From positions 14,269-57,575 of the forward strand of contig DDBH01000013.1 of the NCBI GenBank assembly GCA_002333405.1: 43,307 nt of DNA, written 5' to 3'. Positions 41,330 to 43,307 of the stretch are shown piece after piece. Position 1 is the stretch's first letter, and each line of letters begins with the position of its first letter. Made by a program: the position numbers and the translations under genes. This DNA is from Micrococcales bacterium UBA2037 (GTDB lineage: Bacteria > Actinomycetota > Actinomycetes > Actinomycetales > Microbacteriaceae). Under the pieces are notes generated by a model. It had not been told where the DNA came from. It was given only the letters and a program-made list of their open reading frames with translations, and ran no database searches.

Positions 41330-41880
41330 GTGATGCAGCAGCCCAAAGACGCGCCAAACAAACTGTTAGAAACCTAGTTCTTTCGCTACTTGTAACATCC
41401 GGGTTGGTAGCCGCCATTTACCTGGGCGTTCCACGCGACGACAGCAACAGAATCACTGAGGTGGACTACCAGGCGATCGCCCAATCGGCCTCTGAATCGC
41501 TTGGCGAAAAGGCGGTTAGCCCTGAAATTCCGGCTGACTGGTGGGCAAATGCCGCCAGACTTGAAAGTGACCTTGGAGTAAAAAGTTGGTATGTCGGTTT
41601 TGTGACCGACGATAACCAGTACTTGGGGCTGTCTCAGGTGTTTCAAACCAATCCCTCCTGGGAAAGCCAGATGCTGGCCGGAAACTTTCTGGAGGGTGAA
41701 ATTGAATTGGCAGGCCTGAATTGGGAAATTTGGCCAACTCTAAACCCCAGTGCGCCGAAGGGCACCAAAGAGTATGCACTGGTTCACAGGGTGGGCAATG
41801 GACTGGTTGTAATGTATGGAACAGCAGATACCAATGACTTCGAAGTCTTGGCTAAAGCCATTGCAGCCGAACTAAATTAG
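41326..41880 (+). CDS. DUF4245-family membrane-anchored protein
   Basis: A 184-residue protein with a basic N-terminus (R-R-A-K-Q), one membrane helix at about residues 15-34 and an extracytoplasmic domain matching DUF4245, seen in W-W-A-N-A-A-R, W-Y-V-G-F-V-T and the final V-M-Y-G-T-A. DUF4245 genes sit beside xseB/fumC in most actinobacteria, but their role is not known. The start is taken as GTG 41326, overlapping xseB's stop (GTGA); an earlier in-frame ATG lies inside xseB and would add a chance sequence. The next gene begins 6 bp after its stop. Confidence 0.85.
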   Translation: MSDAAAQRRAKQTVRNLVLSLLVTSGLVAAIYLGVPRDDSNRITEVDYQAIAQSASESLGEKAVSPEIPADWWANAARLESDLGVKSWYVGFVTDDNQYLGLSQVFQTNPSWESQMLAGNFLEGEIELAGLNWEIWPTLNPSAPKGTKEYALVHRVGNGLVVMYGTADTNDFEVLAKAIAAELN

Positions 41881-41886
41881 GAATTT

Positions 41887-42507
41887 ATGCCAGAAGTAAC
41901 AACCGCATCAGCTGCTTGGCAGCTCTTGGTTACCGGCAATTCAAACTTCATCGCGGGTACTCCTGCTCACAAACATCAGGATGCTCAAGAGCGACGCGAC
42001 CTTGCCATCGAGCAGACGCCATTTGCAGCCGTGTTCGGTTGCTCCGATTCCAGGCTTGCCGCTGAGATGATTTTTGACGTCGGATTGGGTGACCTATTTG
42101 TGGTCAGAAACGCAGGACAGGTTATTGCCGAGACAATTCTTGGTTCTCTGGAGTTTGCCGTTGAGGTGCTGAAGGTTCCGCTAATACTGATTCTGGGACA
42201 CGACAACTGTGGAGCAATTAAGGCCACTGTCAGCGCGCAACAGGGGACCCTGAAAACCGAGGGCGAATTTATTCAAAACATTGTGACCCGAATCACACCC
42301 ACCATCGAGCGAGCCCTTGCCGCTGGCGAGACCTCAATCGATGATTTCACCGACCGGCACATTAGGGACACCATCGCCGAGATTACAGATCGCTCAAAAC
42401 TAATTGCCTCGGCTGTAGCCGCAGGGAAAGTTGGTATTGTCGGAGCGCAATATAGTCTGGCTCTTGGAGAAGTACACCTGGTTGAAGCTGTCGGGGAAAT
42501 TGCCTAA
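41887..42507 (+). CDS. Carbonic anhydrase, beta class
   Basis: A 206-residue zinc enzyme interconverting CO2 and bicarbonate. Zinc ligands are C52 in F-G-C-S-D-S-R, H105 and C108 in L-G-H-D-N-C-G-A; D54 and R56 form the catalytic dyad. V-R-N-A-G near 73-77 is also conserved. It is cytoplasmic (no signal peptide). It provides bicarbonate for carboxylases and helps hold internal pH. AGGA precedes the ATG. It sits between the DUF4245 gene and fumC, a place that in many actinobacteria also holds glpX; glpX is absent here. Confidence 0.95.
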   Translation: MPEVTTASAAWQLLVTGNSNFIAGTPAHKHQDAQERRDLAIEQTPFAAVFGCSDSRLAAEMIFDVGLGDLFVVRNAGQVIAETILGSLEFAVEVLKVPLILILGHDNCGAIKATVSAQQGTLKTEGEFIQNIVTRITPTIERALAAGETSIDDFTDRHIRDTIAEITDRSKLIASAVAAGKVGIVGAQYSLALGEVHLVEAVGEIA

Positions 42508-42525
42508 CAAAGCAAAGGAAAACTA

Positions 42526-43307
42526 ATGGAATACCGCATGGAACACGACACTATGGGTGAAGTAAGGGTCCCTAAGGATGCGCTTTATCGAGCACAAACC
42601 CAACGTGCTGTAGAGAATTTCCCAATTTCTGGCTCAGGTCTTGAGCCTGAGCAAATCATTGCGCTTGCTCGAATCAAGAAGGCTGCGGCGATTGCGAATG
42701 CAAAGCTCGGCATTTTGGATGCACAAATTTCAAGCTCTATTCAGAAAGCGGCTGATCAAATAATTGCCGGCAACCACCTAGATCACTTCCCGGTCGATGT
42801 TTTCCAAACCGGCAGCGGCACGAGTTCAAACATGAACATGAATGAGGTTCTAGCAACCTTGGCAACAACCGAACTCGGGTCAGAGGTTCACCCTAATGAC
42901 CACGTGAACATGTCTCAGTCGTCAAACGATGTTTTCCCAACCTCCGTCCACGTTGCCGTGACCAGTGCCCTGATCAACAACTTGCTGCCATCGCTTGACT
43001 ACCTGGCTCAATCACTTGAGAAAAAGGCCAGGGCATGGAAAGAGGTTGTGAAGCCTGGTCGCACTCACCTGATGGATGCCACCCCGGTCACCTTCGGACA
43101 AGAATTTGCCGGATACGCAGCACAAATCCGCTACGCAGTCGAGCGGGTTGAGGCAGCCCTGCCCAGAGTCAGCGAAGTCCCTCAGGGTGGAACCGCAACC
43201 GGTACCGGCATCAATACCCCAAAGGGCTTTCCGCAGGCAATCATCAGCAGTCTTGTTGAGCAAACTGGTCTGCCAATTACTGAGGCCAGGGATCATTTCG
43301 AAGCCCA
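42526..43307 (+). CDS. fumC: Fumarate hydratase class II, N-terminal part (3' truncated by window edge)
   Basis: Open from ATG 42526 to the end of the window: 260 codons of an expected ~460. The protein starts M-E-Y-R-M-E-H-D-T-M-G-E-V-R-V-P, then Y-R-A-Q-T-Q-R-A (class II), G-S-G-T-S-S-N-M-N-M-N-E near 97-108, S-Q-S-S-N-D-V-F-P-T near 127-136 and K-P-G-R-T-H-L-M-D-A-T-P near 176-187, all conserved in fumarase C. It hydrates fumarate to malate in the TCA cycle without iron, so it stays active under oxidative stress. AAAGGAAAA precedes the ATG. The catalytic GSSxMPxKxNP loop lies beyond the window, so integrity of the 3' half cannot be judged. Confidence 0.95.
   Translation, partial: MEYRMEHDTMGEVRVPKDALYRAQTQRAVENFPISGSGLEPEQIIALARIKKAAAIANAKLGILDAQISSSIQKAADQIIAGNHLDHFPVDVFQTGSGTSSNMNMNEVLATLATTELGSEVHPNDHVNMSQSSNDVFPTSVHVAVTSALINNLLPSLDYLAQSLEKKARAWKEVVKPGRTHLMDATPVTFGQEFAGYAAQIRYAVERVEAALPRVSEVPQGGTATGTGINTPKGFPQAIISSLVEQTGLPITEARDHFEA

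Noticed and set aside
43012..43296. Open frame antisense to fumC
   Set aside because: It lies fully within the conserved fumC coding region and shows no recognisable protein features.
1..43307. Mobile elements, CRISPR arrays, phage or defence islands
   Set aside because: No transposase, integrase, regularly spaced repeats or known defence genes were seen; gene content is core-type throughout.

Overview
The window reads as an ordinary, very compact stretch of actinobacterial chromosome. Inference from gene content: a small-genome freshwater Microbacteriaceae-like organism (Rhodoluna/Aquiluna, 'Luna' type). Pointers are the fused lipoyl-less E2-E1 2-oxoglutarate dehydrogenase (kgd), a SigR/RsrA-type sigma/zinc anti-sigma pair beside aroA-rsgA-hisN, the xseA-xseB-DUF4245-fumC neighbourhood, frequent GTG/TTG starts, and a base composition that looks only moderately GC-rich for the phylum (judged by eye). 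No mobile element, phage, CRISPR or rRNA was found.

Layout. 1-2108: end of a drug/metabolite exporter, an MFS transporter, tRNA-Leu(UAG) and the only clear intrinsic terminator. 2119-7228: a translationally coupled alpha-galactosidase (GH36) / beta-galactosidase (GH42) operon, a structured 317-bp control region, and a divergent DeoR-type repressor. 7218-9687: ung plus a coupled acetyltransferase, and an M20 amidohydrolase. 9778-14523: metY-metX (homocysteine from O-acetylhomoserine), an MFS transporter and an old-yellow-enzyme reductase. 14513-16859: two tandem CNNM/CBS membrane proteins. 16972-21302: kgd with a coupled SGNH-fold protein that has lost its catalytic residues. 21299-28437: rsrA/sigR-like pair, aroA-rsgA-hisN, an MFS transporter, a small lipoprotein, cysK-cysE. 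28447-36493: DUF1801, EamA exporter, nitroreductase, typA, a P-loop kinase-like protein, dedA, ychF, a DnaQ-type exonuclease and rmuC. 36586-38843: PfkB kinase, class II aldolase, and a small YwqK/MORN-like protein. 38840-43307: ispH, xseA-xseB, a DUF4245 protein, a beta carbonic anhydrase, and the first 260 codons of fumC.

Themes. Galactosides are split by the GH36/GH42 pair and hexose phosphates can feed the pfkB-fba pair; kgd and fumC supply the TCA cycle; metYX and cysKE assimilate reduced sulfur. Genes are tightly packed. Many pairs overlap at ATGA/GTGA/TAATG junctions, seven of eight convergent protein-gene pairs share their stop codons, and at least eight gene starts lack a Shine-Dalgarno but have a TANNNT -10 hexamer 6-7 nt before the start codon, which suggests widespread leaderless transcription. 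I did not find a convincing new multi-gene system. The most unusual items are the kgd-coupled SGNH pseudoenzyme, the long palindrome in front of the galactosidase operon, the leaderless and shared-stop architecture, and the absence of glpX from its usual place before fumC.
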